Source: Paramecium octaurelia
Taxonomy: Eukaryota; Ciliophora; Oligohymenophorea; Peniculida; Parameciidae
Direction of reading: 5' to 3'
DNA length: 64,000 nucleotides
Assembly: GCA_905182995.1 (NCBI GenBank)
Contig: CAJJDP010000109.1
Span: 186,001-250,000, forward strand
The position numbers and the translations under genes are program-made. The number at the start of each line of letters is the position of its first letter. Position 1 is the stretch's first letter. This document shows, one piece after another, positions 9,033 through 21,950 of this stretch. Under the pieces are notes generated by a model. It was not told the origin of the DNA. It made no database searches and worked only from the letters and a program-made list of their open reading frames with translations.

Positions 9033-12000
9033 TCATAGTTTGTACTCCATAACATTTCTTAATGGATATGGATCCATTTACTAAGTTTAATGATGATTAA
9101 TTGATTATTATAATTTCTTCATTACAACACCTCTTAATTTACTTAAGACAATGTATAACTGAATTCCCAAATTTATGATTAAGACTGATAGCAATGTAGC
9201 TATGTGAAACCAGCCAAGAATCACTTAATTATCATAATCAAATTTTGGTTCCATTTGGTTCCAATACAAGAGAACAGTAAAACAAAATACGAACACGCTC
9301 ATCTCTGTAATTACTAGATTAAAATACTCAGATTTACTCTGAGAAGGTCTAAATAAAATTATGTAAATTAAATAAATTTAGCAAACCAGTGTTAGTAACA
9401 TTGACTAAATTTCTTAACTATGCTAAAATAAAACTAAAATTGAAATAAATAATAGTTTTTTAAAGATTATAAATAAATTAAACTTCTTGATCCAATATTA
9501 AGAAAATGAAGGCAATCTTAAATCCTCCCTTAAAAAATAACTTGATATTATCAATGCACACGTGTATATGATTGAATAACCTAAAATAACTGAGAATATG
9601 GATCTCAAGTCCTTAAAAGATGAGGATCGGATTTATAAAAAGGACATAAACAACAAATCCCAGCAATTGGCCAACAAAAATTACTTCAAGCCATCCTTCT
9701 ATAATTCTCTCTTTAGTGCTGTACAACTTTTAAAGATTTTCAATAAAAGCGAAGCAATGCTTTCACCAAATTACAAAAAATGATGAACTTCCATTATCCT
9801 AAAAAATTCAATTAGAAAGTGGCATCCAATATATACAGAAAACAGTGTTAGACTTAAAAATATTTAGGCCTATATATTATTCACAAGATCAGCATTTATA
9901 TCATAGAATTTTAGTTTTTCATATGATTCAACAAAAGGTAGTTCTACTAATTCAGATGAAAAGTAATTAAAATTAAAGAAATCCAACATAGGTTAAACTG
10001 TTATGATGTTAGTTGATTCAAAATAGATGAATAAATTAAGTGGAAATATTACATTAATAAATCTCAAATAGGATTGTTATTGGAGCACTTCAATAACTCC
10101 TCTTAAAATAAATGAGTTACCAAGCAGTAGCACCAAAATACCTGCTCCACCCATAGAATTCATAATATATGTACCCATTTTTTTTAAGACTTATGCAGAT
10201 TATTTCTTCTAATCATCTAAGTATTTTGGTAGATTCAATCTTACGCTGTCGTCTTAATTTATCAAAGGAGCATCATTTTCGTTAAATAATTATTCATTTA
10301 ATACAACTTCAAGAATAGGAGGAGTTGACAGAGTGCTATTAACAACAATTTCCACTATATATTCTACGTAGGTACAATATTATTAAGCATCCTAAACTAT
10401 GATCAATGTTATGTTATATAATTCAGGATCCATGTCTTTTAAACTCAATTAGATATACTCTGAAAATATTATGTCATCCTGAATTTTTACTTACTGATCG
10501 AAATGTAACGAAACATATTATATCTCATAATCTTATTTTATAAACGTAGCTTCAAAAGAAGGGTACTTTTCATATGTACATTATGTAAAGGAGTACTAGT
10601 AGTTTTTACAAACGTAATTAACTTCTACTTTGCACTGTTAAGAACAACCATCTCCATCTTCTTTATTCATATCATCACATTCTTCTTCCTTTGAAACCAT
10701 GCCATTACCACAAAATGCAAGACATTAATTTAGAATACGATTTAATTCATAGCCTTATTCACATAATTTACATTTTCCTTATTAACATATTTCACAATGA
10801 TCTGGACAATGAAATTTACATTTAAAACATCCATCAAATTAAATATCATTTTGATCATCACAATCTTCTTATTCAACAACGATACCATCTCCGCATATTG
10901 GAATGCATTCATAATCTACTTCATAGTATCCATAATCACATTTATCTTAACATATTCCTTTAATGCATAATTTACAGTGTTCTCGACATTAGTAATTGCA
11001 AAAATAACAACCATCATAGGGTATATCATTCATGTCATCACATTATTCATATTCAACACTAATGAGTCCATCTCCACAAACAGGAATACAATATTAATCA
11101 ATTAATGTAAATGTATATTAACAATCATAACAATATCCATAAACACAAGCATCACAATAATGGCAGCATTCCATTTAGCATTAATAACATCCATCAAATT
11201 AATCATAATTAGAATCTTCACATTCTTCATATGATATTAAAGCAATTAAATTATCTCCACATTGAGATTCACAAATGAAATGATCAGTTAAATTCCAACC
11301 GTAAATGCAATCTAAACAGATTCCTCTTTAACAATAAGAACATTCTCTTTAACAATCATTTCTACAATTATTACATCCATCAAATCTAATAGAATTCATA
11401 TCATCACACTCTTCTTAACCTTAAATTGAATTATTTCCACAATCAGATTCACAATAATAATTTTTTAATTTCCATCCTGTAATACAATCATAACATTTTC
11501 CAAATATACAATTAATACATTCATCTTAACAATCAAATTCACATTAATTACATCCAAATGATGATTTTGTATATTTATTAATATCACATTATTCATTACC
11601 TAAAATAACAAGATCTCCACAAATTGGAATACAAATATTTTAATTTTTATCTAATATCCACCCATTTAAACATTGGATACAAAATCCATTTGATTATAAT
11701 TAACAACCTAATGGTAGATCATAATAACATTAATGACATTTATCAAATGGTTCAAGATTATAATCAGTACATTAGATATCATTAAGTATTAATTAATTTT
11801 AACAAATAGGTTCACATTTATTATTAATTAATTGATAATTTGATTTACATTATAAACAAATACCAAATTAACACAATTTACAATTTGATGGACAAATGAA
11901 TTTTCCATTTAAACAAATCTCATATTATAATGTATCATCGCATTCTTCCCAAATTTAAAATTCAGTATCATCAACAATAGCAATACAAGTATTAAAATCT

Positions 12001-13333
12001 GCATTGAATATCCATCCATTATCACATTCAAAACATATTCCATCAATACAATTTGAACATCCCTCTACACATGAATATTCACAATTAAAACATCCATCAA
12101 ATGCATAAATATTACCATCATCGCATTATTCTTGTGATTCTCTTACTCCATTACCACAAAAAGTTCCACAGGCTTAACTAAAAGAGGAACCAAAGATACA
12201 AGCTAAGAATATAAATAAAAATTACGAATATATATTTATATATCTCTTATTCCAAAAGATTCGTTTGTTGGAACTTAATCTAAATCACTGGAGAATGTTA
12301 ACGTTATTGATTGTTTTGAGTGAGATATTGTGATTTCTTAATTGTGAGGTATATCATCATAAGCCCATCCACATAAATCCTATATTTCTCTACTCTAGTA
12401 ATTAAAGGTATCTGTCCAAACCTATACATTATCAACATATAGGTAGGCATTTTCAGCATTCCAAGAATCCAAGAACATATATCTAAATTTAATTTTGACT
12501 TGATTATGAGCAGGTAAATTAATTTTCTTGTAAATATAACTATTTTCTCCAGTGTAATCATAACCACCGAGCAAAGGAATGGCTAGATACATTAAAAGAC
12601 TTACATAAGCAATTACTAGTGTATTTGTATCCTCTTTCTATTATCCAGCCATCAGGTCGAAACGAGTTAAAATCAAGACTAATTAGACTTTCTTCAACAA
12701 TACTCCAAATTATGCAATTTACTCTAGAGTCTGTTGAAATGCAAGTTTAGCATCCAGTTGGGCAAGGATATATATATAATTTAAAATCCCTGATCCCCCA
12801 AGATTCCTAATTGTTAGTATAATATTCGAATACATTTGAAGCAGTCTCATCTACATCAGATGTCATTAGAATAAAAAGAGATTAAAAGTTATGGGGTTTC
12901 GTAATGCTTATTTGTTGAATTGTTTCGCCTTATATTTTTCCACAAGTTTAGGTACCTCCAATTGCATAGGCTTATTAGAAGGCTGAAACCTAATCTAAAT
13001 AAATAAAAAAAATTTCACTGTCCCAAGTATCAATTCTATATTAATTAAAAAAATCTTACTTCCAAAATTCCAATGTTATCTGAATGGTATGATGGGGTGG
13101 TAATTAAATAAACATAGTAGCTGAAGCTCCTTTACCAAATCCGTCATAACCCCCTAGAAGTCTTACTGTACCGCAGTCACTATATACATTAGTTTACCCT
13201 TTCAACACCCATTCTTCAATTAGAATTATTTAATACCCTCTGAAGTTGTGAATGAGTTGCTAGTAAAACTTTCGTGATACAAAATCTATGAAAAAGTACT
13301 CATAGAAAGTATTATTAATCTAAAAAGCAACAT
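9033..13333 (-). CDS. Cysteine-rich multi-pass surface protein, copy A (DUF4215/Myxo-repeat type)
   Basis: Four introns of 22-24 nt, all within the first ~1.2 kb of the gene (the first at 13214-13236), give a 1402-residue protein; the spliced length is an exact codon multiple. Order: hydrophobic N-terminus (MLLFRLIILSMSTFS); two related ~150-residue modules with LGGYDGFGKGAS, LPPHHTIQI and IDTWDSE patterns, joined by a CPTGC linker; then about ten cysteine repeats of the form CGDGI....E.CDD.N...DGC..C, known as DUF4215 or the Myxococcus disulfide repeat; then a ~450-residue C-terminal region with several membrane helices ending near VMEYKL. It is probably displayed on the cell surface or oral membranes; the role is unknown. 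It is a paralogue of the genes at 23391 and 30729, near-identical only over the cysteine repeats. Confidence 0.85.
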
Positions 13334-13951
13334 GATGTAATCAAAATTAAATTACAAAATAAAAAATATTTGAGAAAATATTGAATTGCTTAATAATTGT
13401 TTCTAAATATTTACTGAATCCCAACTCGTTTGATTAGTAACTTTCTAAAAAGTTTGTCGATATCATAATATGCTTGAATTCTATATATCACTTTTAGCCT
13501 AACTCTTTATTAGAACTTTTGATAAAAAGTAATAATTAATTTTATTTATTGCAATTAAAAAATAAGTATAATACATTTTATTAACTATTTGTTAACAAAA
13601 TTATTTTGAACCTTTTCGCAAAGTTAAAATTATTTCTTTTATTAAATTACATGTTTCTTATACGATAGTTAGATGAGGATTCGATATACTCAATATTTTT
13701 CATAGAGCGAATAGGTTGAATTAAATGAAATCTAAAATGAATGATTTATATTTTAGAATAAAAAAACCAAAAAAAATTTGCTGATATATCCAGCTGTTTG
13801 GAAAATAAAAAAAAATCATTTAATTATCCTAAAATATAATAAATGTTGATTAATGTAGAATTAATATCACTTTATTTTTTAAAACAATATTATTGATATA
13901 TAAATAATACGTCAGATGACAGTTTTAAAATTATTCATTTATATATATATT
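13334..13951. other. AT-rich intergenic region
   Basis: 618 bp upstream of copy A and downstream of the 13952-14633 gene. Both strands were read; there is no coding-like frame, only A and T runs. It presumably contains the copy A promoter. Confidence 0.6.
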
Positions 13952-14633
13952 TCAATTCGATTCTTTATCTTATTCGATAAAGGAAGTGAAGATTCTTTCC
14001 TAATCTGAATTCTCAATAAAACAATCAACATCATTTTAATTGTGTTCATCTAGACAAGTATCTGTGCTTATTTTATAATCACCTTTTAAGTTAGGTGGGA
14101 TACTCAAAAATTTATAATAGGGATTTTTTTTAGAGAGTTCTTATTTTAGTTACAGAATTGCATTTATATATTTCCCTTTCGTTTGTTAATCCTTTATTTT
14201 ATTATTCACGATGACAGTCGTTTCAGCCTGTTAATCTAAGAACTCTTTCCATCTTTATTAAGTTTCAATCTATATACATTTAGTTCTCGGATTTATTGGA
14301 CCGAATACTTTTTGCAAATCTCCTAATTCCCATTTTTGTTATTTTGAAGTTTTACGATTTTGTATAACTTTTAAATAACACTCAACTTGCTTATAATCCA
14401 TTTATTTTGCCCAGTGTTTAAACTGATTCAAGAAGAAGGGAACAATTCTTCTTTGAAATTTCTTTTCATCTAATTGACTGCATTATGATTCATTTTTAAT
14501 CTATTGACATAAGCTATAATCGTTTATTATTTCTTTCATTAACTATTCATCTAATTCGACAATTACTCTTCCATTCTTATTTTTCAGAATCTTGTTTTGA
14601 GTATATATAATGTACCTAATAACATTGGAACAT
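13952..14633 (-). CDS. Unrecognised Gln/Lys-rich helical protein, 218 aa
   Basis: A 25-nt intron (14591-14615) after six codons gives 218 residues. The protein is hydrophilic and mostly helical, with many Gln encoded by TAA/TAG. Recognisable patches are RIVPFFLNQFKHWAKQMDYK, WELGDLQKVFGPINPRTKC and an Asp/Glu-rich C-terminus. There is no signal peptide, membrane helix or known motif. It lies about 140 bp downstream of the HEAT-repeat gene on the same strand. Confidence 0.72.
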
Positions 14634-14774
14634 GGAATAAATATTATTAATCAATTTTATAACAAAAATTATTTTTTAAATATTATACAACACAATAATC
14701 CACAAATCTTATGGAAATTTAATTCATTATTTAGTATTTTGACATATATAATAATATAAATATATAATTCAGTA

Positions 14775-17700
14775 TCATTTCATGTATATTTGGTCATCTA
14801 TCATTTCATATTCAAAATTGAATTTTTGAGGCATCACCTATAATCCCATGTACTCCTCCTAATCGAAGATTCCAATTTAATGATCAGTAACTAATTCATC
14901 ATATCTCTACATTAATTCTTTCATCTGATTCTTTTCTTATGAATGCAATTACATAACAATTTCATCAATTTGATATTTTCCGAGAGTCAAGATCTTAAAA
15001 AATACTTTTTTTCCGATCCTTCTCACATCAAATGATTGATCAATGACCATCTAAGATATCAATTAGATTAAATTAACAAAATGAACTGATTTGAATATTT
15101 CTTTTTGATACTTTATTATTAAATGTTCAATGAGTACCCCAACATAGATTTTACTATTAAAGGATTATTTGTTATATAGATTTGGTAATATATTTTACAA
15201 TTAAGAGTCGTCACAAAATCTCAATATGTCAAGCATAGTTTGCTCAGCTTATTGACTCACTTATTTATTCTCATCCTAAACCCAAACTCCACAAACAGTA
15301 AACATTTTCTAGACTTATATTAATGTGCTTCTCAATGTTTGCACTGCAATACTCAAAGTCTAAAGAGCAATAAAAACTATTTTTCTAACCACTATCTACG
15401 GAGGTATATTCTTCTTGTATTATGAATAATCAATAGCATACAGTGGATTATCACTTTATGTTGACAAGAGTCTGCATACATCATTCACAATTTATAACAA
15501 TGGAACCTATGAGGCATATACATCAGATAAATGATTTTGCAACAATACTCTAAATTTATGTAATGACATTGCCAATAAATCTAAATTTAATGAGGATAAA
15601 TTAATCAACAAGGCAGCAGTTTCTGCTCTAGCATTTTCAATATAAACAGGCATATCAAACACTCTGGGTAATTCCTCCTATTTTGCAATCTCTTTAAGCT
15701 TCTTCTTTAATTTTCTCGCGTTTCTTCCTTTGTTTTTTCCATCCCTTTATTCAAAAGATAAGAGAAATTCATCTAACCTTTTCTGGTATCGTTATTCAGG
15801 GGTATAAATTAATTATTAATTCTTGATTATTTCTTAGACTTATTCTATTTGATTATCCACAAGATTTTCTTTAACCAGTTTTTCGTCAATTTCTATTGAT
15901 TCTTCTTATGTAGGTTGTGTTTATCTATGTTGTTATTTTATTAGTTTTGTATCAATAAATATTTCTTCATCATCTGCTTCTTCTTCATCTTCATATTTAT
16001 ATCCAGAATAGGCCCCTACGTTAGCCTTAATAACCTTAGGTATTTGTAAGTCTACATTGATGTCCTCGTTTAATTATTTAATTGTATGAAACACCCTTGA
16101 CTTTATATCATCAATAGGTTAATATTTAGATTTTGTTATCTGATCTGGAGCATGGCCTCTATATTTCAGAGTACGTGTGGGGTATTCAAATTCAATAGAT
16201 TACAATTCTTCTTCATCAGAATGCATTATCTCATCTTCATATGGATTATCATCAACCTTTTCCTTTTCTAAATATAAGTTAGAATTGATCAATTTGAATT
16301 GCTCATTAGCTTTCGTCTGTTAAAATTATCCTATTGGAATTATCATATCATATTTGGTTCCTTGATTATTTTTGTGCTCTGAAGCGAACAAACTATCAAT
16401 TGAGGCATTTGATTTAATGATTTTATCATTCAAAGACATTGGAAATTTATCATAGTAATAAGTTATTTTATATCGACTCTCTTCTGATTTTTCTGATTCC
16501 ACTGGAGTTTAAGGTTTAGGCTCACTTTGCATAGATTAAACCATAGACAATTTAATTTATGATTGTATTTTTTGTTCTTCTAATTTTTTGATATTAAATT
16601 AAGGTAATTCCAGATTTCCATTTTCATTTATAAAGTACACAATTCCATTGTCGACCTTATCATTCAACTTTTCATAAACTTAATTATTCAGAATTTCATG
16701 TAGGTACTCCAAATGCTTCTTGTCTAGGTAAGCTAACAAACTAAGACATTCCAGAGAAGCAAACTTAACTTTAGCAATAGGATCATTTAAGTAAGAAGCA
16801 ATTGCAATCAAACTCTTTTTAAAGTCAACTTCCCGTAGATTAAATGACAATTCCTCAACTTATTTTTCTTATTTTATATTCATTTCCTTTAAATCTACTC
16901 CATAAAACCATTATTCGCTTGGATGAATCATTAAAACCAAGTAAGAAATCAAGTTTATTATTTCTTCCTTTTGATGCCAATTGTCCATATTTTACTCTAA
17001 GAAATATATTAAGTTTTAAAAATATTATTTCTTGCTGATGTAATTAGTTAATTTCCTCAACAGAAATAGTGCCTTTTATCTGATTACTACTCTTTCATCC
17101 TTAAGACATTAGATTAATCCGGGCAGACAGAGTGGCAAATAAACATTTACTTAAACTCCTGGAACCTGCATAACTTTGCCAACAATATTTAAGATCATCA
17201 ATATTATTTTCTTGTCTTAACTAAAAAACAAGGAAGAGATGTATTTGAAGAACGATGGCATAAAGCTTCCCCTCACTATCTTATCCACTGTTTTTTGGTC
17301 ATAATTTTAGGATTCACTCTCATCTTCAAAAAACTGCATGTTTAACTCTGTAATTCCTTTTTCTCTAATCGCTAGGTCTTTTTGATTCAAGGTGTCTTAT
17401 AGTATTTCTTTTGGCAAAAAACCAAAATATAATTAGGTCTTTAAGTCATAAGGAAAATCATCAATAGTTAGATTAGTTTTTGCTATAAACTCAAAGGGTA
17501 CGAATTAATCAATCAGTGGATCTGTGTGTTCTTAGATCTTGAAATTCAATTCAATAAATTTATCAACCTTTGGGGGCATTTCTTGTTGTATTTTATCAAC
17601 TACATTTTGATGCTAAATTGCTAATCTTCTATAAACTAATTCAAAATTTTCAATGTTCTTGAGATTCTAAATCACTTTCTTACTTGCTTTTCGAACAGAT

Positions 17701-18282
17701 TCGTTAACGTCGTTTAAGTGAATTATTATAGATTCAATAACTTTCCTCACTTCATTGATTCTAAATTAATTTACAAGTCTACCCAGTTCTATTGCAAAAT
17801 ATTGATTTATCTGCTATAAATATATCAGGAATTAAATTTATAGCTCTTTCTCTAATGTAAAAATTTTTATTTTTAAAGGACTCACTTAATAGTTCCAAAA
17901 CTTGTTCTGAATTTCTAGTCTTAGCAATGAATTTAAGGAAAATAGACTTAGTTGATTTCCTTATCTGTCTATCGCTGTCAGCCAGATTATGTATAAGCTA
18001 TTTTTCAAAGTGTTTTAGACCTCCTTCTAATTCAGCAGGTAGTAGATAATCAATTAGCTTGAGATATTAAGTTAATTGACATACAGAGGATAGCAATCCA
18101 TGAGTGGCTAAGATCACTTGTTTATTTGTATCCATGAGCATCTGATTTATCATGATGAACATTCTGCTTAAGTCACCCAGAACAATTCCCTTCTTTGCCT
18201 TGATGTCTTCTTGCATTAAGTTAATTAATTCAATTCTGGTGTCTCCAGTTGATTCGTAGATTGAATTAATTAAGACTTGCAT
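14775..18282 (-). CDS. Large HEAT/TOG-like repeat protein, 1161 aa
   Basis: One 22-nt intron (17761-17782) and a frame otherwise free of TGA give 1161 residues. Residues 1-~230 are paired helices with the HEAT pattern (for example NLADSDRQIRKSTKSIFLKF and NEVRKVIESIIIHLNDVNES) as in TOG domains. A second helical array spans roughly 330-600 and a third the last ~300 residues. Between them lies an acidic, low-complexity linker (EDEEEADDEEIFIDTK). Multi-TOG proteins of this size (CLASP, TOGARAM/crescerin) bind tubulin and many act in cilia. A microtubule role fits a ciliate but is an inference; other HEAT scaffolds such as Fused-like proteins are possible. Confidence 0.78.
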
Positions 18283-18509
18283 ATTGAGTTTTATAATATT
18301 TTTATAACATTTGATATTAAATTTTTGGTTAATAATTTGAAATGAATGACTGCTTGATTATTTTGAAAGTGACTACTTTAGCAGTAACCCAAGATTTAAT
18401 AGAAGATACTTATGAAGTAAATTATTCCCTAAGAAATAATATATGCAGAAGAATCTATGCAATATTTAAATTGTAATCGATATAAATATATAATTTTATT
18501 TTTGTATTA

Positions 18510-19914
18510 ATGATATCTGAGAATGAGTAAACTAAAGTATTGTTGGTGATTGTATAGAATCCTTAATCAATAATGCTACCACATTCCTTGTTCTATCGAT
18601 ACTTCTCTAATTTTGGGGAGGTTGATAAAATTCTGATATTTGAGAAGGGCAAACTATGGAAATGCTTCGTTGAGATGGCTACTTTATAATAAGCAAAGTT
18701 TTCTTTGTAATAATTAAATGGATGTTAATTGTATGATTAAACAATCATGAATGTGTAAATTTATTGTCTATGTCCTTTAGTTATTATTCAACATTGCAGA
18801 ATGTCACCTTCCTCAACAATAATTCAGGGGGTGTAGATTACAAATCGATCAGACAAGGAAATTAAACAAAAACCACTCATAATTATGAGCACGACTATCA
18901 TTCCAAAACATTTAGTTAACCTACTATATTCTAGCATTAATAAGATATCAAATAAAGTTTTGTCGGAATCTGGAATGAAGGAACGAGAGCTAGCTTAAAT
19001 GATAAATAGGAACTGTAGGAATAAAAAAATGAATGGGAACCTTCAAGAATATTAACTTCGCTGGAATTTATTGATGATGGAGATTCTCCTAGATACAATC
19101 AATTTTCATCCTATAAATCTATTTAATATGATGATAATGAGCATGATCCAATCGACGAAGATATAATGCTTGCATTTTCATCTGAAAAAAATATAATTCT
19201 GAATTCCTACATGTTCTCCATTCCAGAAGTGGAAGATAAAACAAAAAATCAAGACATAGATCCATATACTTATGTATCACCTTAATTTCTTAGAGAAAAT
19301 TAGCCCTCCAAAGTAGTTTATATAAGAGGTCTCATTAATTAAAATATTACACCATTAAACATTTTTAATTTATTGTCCAATTTTGGAAATGTGTTAGCTA
19401 TAATCTAAATTAAACATAAAGCATCAGCCTTGGTTCAATTTTAGAAACTCTCCCACGCTTAAAATGCTTTAGATCATTTGAATAATTAAGTCTTTTTTGG
19501 CTCAAAGCTCAAAATCTTTTATTCAAATTATTAAGAAATATAATTTCCTCTACCAATTCAATCACCATAGACTTTAGTATTTGTGCCACAACAATCTTAA
19601 TTTAGATTTAGCGAGTCAAAATCAATCTCCATTAATCCACCAAGTCAGACCTTGCACTTAAGTAACATCAAAGGTAAAATATGCGAGGAAGAATCATACA
19701 TTAAGGAATTATTCAGAGGAATTGGAAATGTTTAGGCTATTAAATTCATACATATTGATAAGTATAATAAATATTAGCATTTAGATAAAAGCATATGGCA
19801 TTAGTAAGACTGTCATCATTAGAAGAAGCATTGAATGGAGCAGCTTTACTTCACGGCAAGGAAGTAATGGGCAGAAAAATCAATGTTTCATTCACCAAAA
19901 GTAAATTATGCTGA
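18510..19914 (+). CDS. PTB/hnRNP L-like RNA-binding protein with RRM domains
   Basis: Introns of 26 nt (18755-18780) and 23 nt (19762-19784) give 451 residues. RRM 1 covers residues ~8-85 (FYRYFSNFGEVDKILIFEKG). A low-complexity acidic spacer follows. RRM 2 begins at VVYIRGLINQNITPLNIFNL with SNFGNVLAIIQIKHKASALV and LNNQVFFGSKLKIFYS. RRM 3 begins at TLHLSNIKGKICEEESYIKE and ends MGRKINVSFTKSKLC. The weak RNP1 motifs with hydrophobic residues and the KASALVQF style are typical of PTB/hnRNP L RRMs, which bind pyrimidine-rich RNA in splicing and mRNA control. The frame is also open upstream to a Met at 18342, but that part looks like 5' noncoding DNA. Confidence 0.85.
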
Positions 19915-20080
19915 AAACTAAATTGTCAGCATTTGCTCAAGTATTATGACTTTCTAAAACAAAAACATATTAAAATTATTATTTTTTCTATTCTTTCTTT
20001 ATATAAGAGTCTTGAATATTTTTAGTTTTAGCTAAATCCATCATATTATTCTTCTCGGTTCTGATTCAATCATTTAATTT

Positions 20081-21651
20081 TCAGCAAAACCAAAATATCA
20101 TTGATTAAACAGCAAGATAATCATAATGATATTTTTTATACACCAATTTGGAGAAAGAATATTTATAACCATATAATATTCTTAATTCTTACAGCTATAA
20201 ACTTCCTAATAACTTTATTATGGCTTCATATAATTATTACAAATATATTGAAATCTGAAAAACACTTTAATAATCCAACCAAAATTAAGAAAGAGTCAAA
20301 TTAAAAAATAAACCAACTTTAATTTAATTGAACCAATTAAATTTATTAAATATTTAATTTCTATTTTGAAACTAAAATTACAGCATTTAACATATTTGTT
20401 ATGACTTTTCTTTTCTCATATATTCTGGTAATAGTTCCTAATTAAGTATTTATTATATTAAAGAGACTTTTATAATAGAAATCTTTATTTTATAAAATTT
20501 TTGAAGACATTTAATTTAATTAGGCTGTTACTCATTATGATTTATATTAATATCTGATAAATCTAAGAAGCCACAATTCGAAAATTAGATGTGAAATATA
20601 ATAAACGAAATCTTCTTAAGTTATTTGATTAAGATACAGAAATAAGTCCATATCATTGGAAGATTAAATTAGTACAATAAAACAATATTTATAATCAACT
20701 CATCTACTTAAGAAGCACCAGATCTCTTTTTATACAATAAATAATATTACTTTATTTCTTTAGGCTTCAACTAATTAATTGTAGCATTTCTCTTGATATA
20801 GGCCTCATTTTAATTGGTGAAATATAATTATTTTTTATCGACAACATTTATTTTTATCTCAATAACAAATAAATCCTATATCATTACTAGCTCATCTTTG
20901 TAAATAGGAACAAACATTAATTCAACTTACTAAGGTAGAACAATTGGATCAAAGTGTCTCAAAATGTTGTCGAATTCAATTTGAAAGTCATCCTTTTACT
21001 TCCTTGTCATTTTGATTCCTTAAGCTACTCCTTTATCTGTTATTCCTATATATAAGATTCCGCCTTAAGAGTTCAAAAAAGCACATATGTAATTCATTAT
21101 CAAATCCATTCGAATCTCCTTAAATTGTTTAAATTCGTGTTTCAAATCTTCAAACTAATTGATTTCTATGCGTTGAATGTATTTTTTAGAATTAAATAAT
21201 AACTAAATATTTTAATATATATCATACATCATTTTCCTTTGATTTGCTCTCCAAGATCTAATTTAATTTTGTGAATATTTTGTATTGAAATGCTTATTTT
21301 ATATGATTTTCATCATGCTTAAATGGACAATGTTGAGCTTTACAATTCTAAGATCTGAGTTTATTTTATTTATTTTTATTTTTACTTTTAAAATTTGCAC
21401 GGCAGAGTCCCATATATTCTAGGATGATACAAATATTCAATAATATTATTACAAAAGTCATTCGCCTCATTATTTGAATCAGATATGTATATTGGTTTAT
21501 AATTATTACTGTTTCTTCTTTTATCACTATTATTGTGATAATATTAGCACTATATCATTTATTGTAATGGTAAAAAATGATCTTATCTTACTTAACATTG
21601 AGCGTTTTAGCAGATATATACTTTAAATTCTAATAAACTTTGTTTATTCAT
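20081..21651 (-). CDS. CCCH (TZF-type) zinc-finger protein fused to a Schlafen/AlbA_2 domain
   Basis: Introns of 31 nt (21355-21385) and 25 nt (21203-21227) give 504 residues. Residues 1-105 resemble plant-type tandem CCCH proteins: EFKVYIC...QCQYYH (C14, C19, C35, H39), then EYLYHPRIYGTLPCK and CKAQHCPFKH (C85, C93, C98, H102). Residues ~148-290 are a Schlafen core domain: EDLKHEFK, ICAFLNSQGGILYIGITDKG. E149, E154 and D187 align with the three acidic catalytic residues of nuclease Schlafens. The last ~200 residues are helical with no known domain; the true stop could be earlier. Predicted role: an RNA-binding protein with RNA-cleaving or tRNA-targeting activity. Its ATG is 299 bp from that of the divergent eEF1A-like gene. 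Confidence 0.8.
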
Positions 21652-21950
21652 TTATTTAAGTTAGTATAAACTTATTTATTTTAATAAAATAGTTTTGTTT
21701 CTTAATCACTTTTTTCAAGCCATCTAAAATCTTGCAACTTAACACTAAATATTGATAAATACAAATTTGTTTTTGTTTAAATTGCTATATGATCTATTTT
21801 AAGTAAATTTTTTCTTTTTGCTTTGATAAGCAACTCAGAATTTGAAATAGTATCTAATTATATAATATTTCTTATAAAGAGGATTATTCTATATTATAAA
21901 AAAGTGTTAATAAAACTAATTTTGCATTATTATAAATTAATAAAGAATTA
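21652..21950. promoter_or_regulatory. Shared divergent promoter region
   Basis: 299 bp between the ATGs of the CCCH-Schlafen gene (-) and the eEF1A-like gene (+). No coding frame and no clear repeat is seen; both promoters must lie here, so the two genes may be co-regulated. Confidence 0.5.

Noticed and set aside
18342-18509. N-terminal extension of the PTB-like gene to a Met at 18342
   Set aside because: The frame is open but the last third is nearly pure A/T with Gln/Ile/Tyr runs, typical of 5' noncoding DNA here; the start at 18510 directly precedes the first RRM.
20101-20304. Plus-strand short frame with one membrane helix (FLITLLWLHIIITNI)
   Set aside because: It has no in-frame ATG after an upstream TGA and overlaps the 3' part of the CCCH-Schlafen gene, whose frame stays open on the other strand; it is best explained as antisense.
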